Positions 5,460 through 8,668 of a stretch of DNA of 8,668 nt are shown piece after piece. The stretch spans positions 1 through 8,668 of the forward strand of contig JBDSOJ010000101.1 in assembly GCA_039914895.1 (NCBI GenBank). Reading direction: 5' to 3'. The notes below the pieces were generated by a model that was not told the DNA's origin, did not search any database, and saw nothing but the letters and a program-made list of their open reading frames with translations. Numbering within the stretch: the first letter of the stretch is position 1; each line of letters begins with the position of its first letter. The position numbers and the translations under genes are program-made. Source of the stretch: Gaiellasilicea sp039914895. GTDB taxonomy: Bacteria; Actinomycetota; Thermoleophilia; Gaiellales; Gaiellaceae.

Positions 5460-6818
5460 ATGGCCCAGGTCGCGCCCATGCCCCCGGTCGGGGTGCACAC
5501 CCCGCACGTGCCCTCGCACGACCTGGATGCCGAGATGTCGGTCCTGAGCGCGATGCTGCTCGCGCCGACGGCGATCGCGGCCGTCAGCGAGCACCTGAAA
5601 TCCTCCGACTTCTACCGGCGCACGCACGGTGTCATCTTCGACGTCGCCCGCGGGCTCTTCGAGCGCGGCGAGCCGGTCGACGCGATCACCGTCACCGCGA
5701 AGCTCGAGGAGGAGGGGCAGCTCGAGCTCGTCGGCAGCCGCAGCAAGATCCACGAGATCGCCGCCTGGGCGTCGGCGGCCGGCAACGCCGCCCACTACGC
5801 CCTGATCGTCCGCGACCACTCCCTGATCCGCCGGCTCACCGACGCCGGCCGCGAGATCACGCGGCTCGCGATCGACCGCGGCGACGAGACGAGCCACCTG
5901 ATCTCGAAGGCGGAGCAGGTCCTGTTCGAGGTCAGCCAGGCGGGCAGCCCGGGCGAGCTCCGCTCGCTCAAGGAGGCGCTCGTCGAGACCTTCGAGCGCG
6001 TCAGCCGTCTGTACGAGCAGGGCGCGTCCGTGACGGGCGTCTCGAGCGGCTTCGCCGAGCTCGACGCGATCACGGCCGGCTTCCAGCCCGGCAACCTGAT
6101 CATCCTCGCCGCCCGTCCCTCGATGGGAAAGAGCGCGCTCGGGATCAGCATCGCCGCCAACGTCGTTCGCACCGGCATGCCCTGCGCGTTCTTCACGCTC
6201 GAGATGTCGAAGCAGGAGGTGACGCAGCGGCTGATCTGCCTCGAGGGAAAGATCGACTCGCACAAGATCCGGACGGGGAAGCTGGCCGAGGACGACTGGG
6301 CGCGGCTCTCGAAGGCCTGCGCCACGCTCGAGCAGGCGCCGCTCTACCTCGACGACACGCCCGGCCTGACCCTGTTCGAACTCCGCTCGCGCGCCCAGAC
6401 GCTGAAACGGCGCGAGCCCGAGCTCGGGATGATCGTCGTCGACTACCTGCAGCTGATGGCGATGGGCGGCAACGTCGAGAGCCGCCTGCAGGAGGTCTCG
6501 TCGCTCTCCCGCGGCCTGAAGGCGCTCGCGAAGGACCTCGACGTCCCGATCATCGCCCTCTCGCAGCTCTCGCGCGCGGTCGAGCAGCGCACCGACAAGC
6601 GGCCCGTTCTCTCGGACCTGCGCGAGAGCGGCAGCATCGAGCAGGACGCCGACCTCGTCATGTTCATCTACCGCGACGAGTACTACAACGGCGAGGAGTC
6701 GGAGCAACAGGGGCTCGCGGAGGTGCACGTCGCCAAGCACCGCAACGGGCCGACCGAAACGATCAAGCTCAACTTCGTCAAGCGCTACGCGAAGTTCTCC
6801 GACCACCGTGCAGCATGA
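5460..6818 (+). CDS. dnaB: Replicative DNA helicase DnaB
   Basis: This 452-residue protein is the hexameric 5'-3' replicative helicase at the fork. The N-terminal helical domain (about 18-160: HDLDAEMSVLSAMLL, FYRRTHGVIF, AHYALIVRDHSLIRRL) binds primase. The linker helix is followed by a RecA-like ATPase. Visible motifs are Walker A ARPSMGKSA (218-226), the catalytic-Glu segment FFTLEMS (245-250, E248), Walker B MIVVDYLQLM (324-333), SDLRESGSIEQDADLVMFIYRDE (385-407) and HRNGPTETIKLNF (427-439) with the likely arginine finger. No intein interrupts it. The ATG at 5460 is chosen because a promoter ends 7 nt upstream; an ATG at 5451 would add three residues (MSL) and would overlap the -10. A candidate loader gene follows directly. 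Confidence 0.96.
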   Translation: MAQVAPMPPVGVHTPHVPSHDLDAEMSVLSAMLLAPTAIAAVSEHLKSSDFYRRTHGVIFDVARGLFERGEPVDAITVTAKLEEEGQLELVGSRSKIHEIAAWASAAGNAAHYALIVRDHSLIRRLTDAGREITRLAIDRGDETSHLISKAEQVLFEVSQAGSPGELRSLKEALVETFERVSRLYEQGASVTGVSSGFAELDAITAGFQPGNLIILAARPSMGKSALGISIAANVVRTGMPCAFFTLEMSKQEVTQRLICLEGKIDSHKIRTGKLAEDDWARLSKACATLEQAPLYLDDTPGLTLFELRSRAQTLKRREPELGMIVVDYLQLMAMGGNVESRLQEVSSLSRGLKALAKDLDVPIIALSQLSRAVEQRTDKRPVLSDLRESGSIEQDADLVMFIYRDEYYNGEESEQQGLAEVHVAKHRNGPTETIKLNFVKRYAKFSDHRAA

Positions 6819-6828
6819 ACCGCGCCGC

Positions 6829-7545
6829 ATGAACGCCACCTGCCTCACCTGCCGCCGCACCTTCGACACGGTCGAGGTGAAGGTGCTGCACTTCACCTTT
6901 CCGGGCAGCCGCTACTGCGAGGTCTGCCGCCAGGCCGAGGAGATCGAGCAGGCCGAGAGCCAGGCTGCGGCGCGGTTCGTCCGCACCGGCGTGCCGCTTG
7001 CCTACCGCGACTGCTCGTTCGCGACCTTCCAGCGCGTGCGCGGCACCGGAGACGCGCTGACGCTGGCGATGAACCTGTCGAAGGAGGTGCGCCAGGGCCG
7101 CCGGCCGAGCCGCGGCCTGCTCCTCCACGGCCCGCCCGGCGCCGGCAAGACGCACCTCGCGATCGCGATCCTCCGCGAGGCGGCGTACATGCAGGAGTCG
7201 GCGAGCCTCTTCATCAACGTCCCGACGTGGCTGCAGCGCCTCCGCGACCTCCGCAGCCAGCAACTCGACGGCGAGGAGCTGCAATGGAGCTTCCCGCGCG
7301 GCTTCAAGATCGTCGTGCTCGACGACCTCGGCAACGAGAAGCCCGACGACTGGTCGCGGGGGCGTCTCTACAGCCTCGTCAACGAGCGCGAGTCGTCCCG
7401 CTCGCTGACGATCGCGACCACGAACCTGACGCTCGGCGAGCTCGACGACCGCGTCGGCAAGCCGATCGCCAGCCGGCTCCGGCGACTGTGTCAGGAGGTG
7501 AGCCTGACTCCGACCAACGACTACCGGGCACTCGGGGCCGCGTAA
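6829..7545 (+). CDS. DnaC/DnaI-like AAA+ ATPase, probable DnaB loader
   Basis: This 238-residue protein resembles the DnaC/DnaI group of AAA+ helicase loaders, which open or assemble the DnaB ring on single-stranded DNA. The N-terminal zinc finger has C5/C8 (CLTC) and C30/C33 (YCEVC), as in DnaI, where this domain contacts the helicase. The linker motif VPLAYRDCSFATFQ (about 55-68) is followed by Walker A GPPGAGKT (101-108), Walker B IVVLDDLG (161-168), sensor 1 IATTN (195-199) and the SRLRR arginine segment (215-219). The gene directly follows dnaB. A GTG at 6808 would add seven residues and overlap dnaB by 11 bp; the ATG at 6829 is preferred, but neither has a Shine-Dalgarno. An IstB-type transposition ATPase has a similar fold, but no transposase is near and the zinc finger and dnaB linkage favour a loader. 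Confidence 0.85.
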   Translation: MNATCLTCRRTFDTVEVKVLHFTFPGSRYCEVCRQAEEIEQAESQAAARFVRTGVPLAYRDCSFATFQRVRGTGDALTLAMNLSKEVRQGRRPSRGLLLHGPPGAGKTHLAIAILREAAYMQESASLFINVPTWLQRLRDLRSQQLDGEELQWSFPRGFKIVVLDDLGNEKPDDWSRGRLYSLVNERESSRSLTIATTNLTLGELDDRVGKPIASRLRRLCQEVSLTPTNDYRALGAA

Positions 7546-7597
7546 GCCCGACGAGCCGATCGGCGTGCGATCTCACCGAGTCGGGCATGATCGCTCC
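7546..7597 (+). promoter_or_regulatory. Inverted repeats and possible -10 in the gap before purA
   Basis: GCCCGAC (7546-7552) pairs with GTCGGGC (7580-7586). The 27-nt interior holds a 10-bp palindrome, GCCGATCGGC (7555-7564). CATGAT (7586-7591) lies 6 nt before the purA GTG and could be a weak -10; no -35 is seen. The right arm of the repeat touches this hexamer, so a terminator, an operator, or chance structure in GC-rich DNA are all possible. Confidence 0.3.

Positions 7598-8668
<1,071 letters not shown>

Noticed and set aside
5460..6818. An intein in dnaB
   Set aside because: The helicase motifs are continuous and the length is normal for an intein-free DnaB.
5448..6896. A 482-codon open frame on the minus strand opposite dnaB
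   Set aside because: It is the mirror of a well-conserved gene. Its product is Leu/Arg/Asp-biased with no motif, as expected for an antisense frame in GC-rich DNA.

Overview
This is a high-GC window with no sign of mobile DNA, and its core is a housekeeping replication and ribosome cluster: rpsF - ssb - rpsR - rplI - dnaB - DnaC-like ATPase - purA (3' end outside the window), all on the + strand. The gene order, base composition, GTG starts and probable leaderless promoters fit an actinobacterium-like genome. The style of the aldo/keto reductase and HNH proteins suggests a Thermoleophilia/Gaiellales-type lineage, but that is an impression and not a proof.

Layout. At 1-118 there is no recognisable gene, but a strong hairpin lies just past the end of a minus-strand HNH-type protein (119-670). 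That gene diverges from an aldo/keto reductase (702-1613) across only 31 bp, with two -10-like hexamers 5 bp apart. The reductase stop codon is followed immediately by the GTG of an Amidase_3 family N-acetylmuramoyl-L-alanine amidase (1614-2249). This gene converges, with a 1-bp gap, on two minus-strand genes for unrecognised proteins: a coiled-coil/two-TM protein (2251-2970) and a small single-TM protein (3028-3327). The small protein diverges from the rpsF operon.

The operon. rpsF, ssb, rpsR and rplI are tightly coupled: TAATG between rpsF and ssb, TAGGAG between ssb and rpsR, and TGATG between rpsR and rplI. bL9 carries an Ala/Glu-rich C-terminal tail of about 80 residues. After rplI come a perfect 38-bp palindrome, DnaA-box-like TGTGGA motifs and a good sigma70-type promoter (TTGAGG, 17 bp, TCTAAT) placed so that dnaB mRNA should be leaderless. 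dnaB is followed by a zinc-finger AAA+ DnaC/DnaI-like protein, a candidate helicase loader, and then purA after a 52-bp gap.

How they fit together: S6, S18 and bL9 are ribosomal proteins; SSB, DnaB and the probable loader serve the replication fork; PurA supplies adenine nucleotides. No dramatic undescribed system is visible. The points most worth following up are the linkage of a DnaC-type ATPase to dnaB, the control region between rplI and dnaB, the recurring TANNNT-N7-start arrangement, and the bL9 tail.
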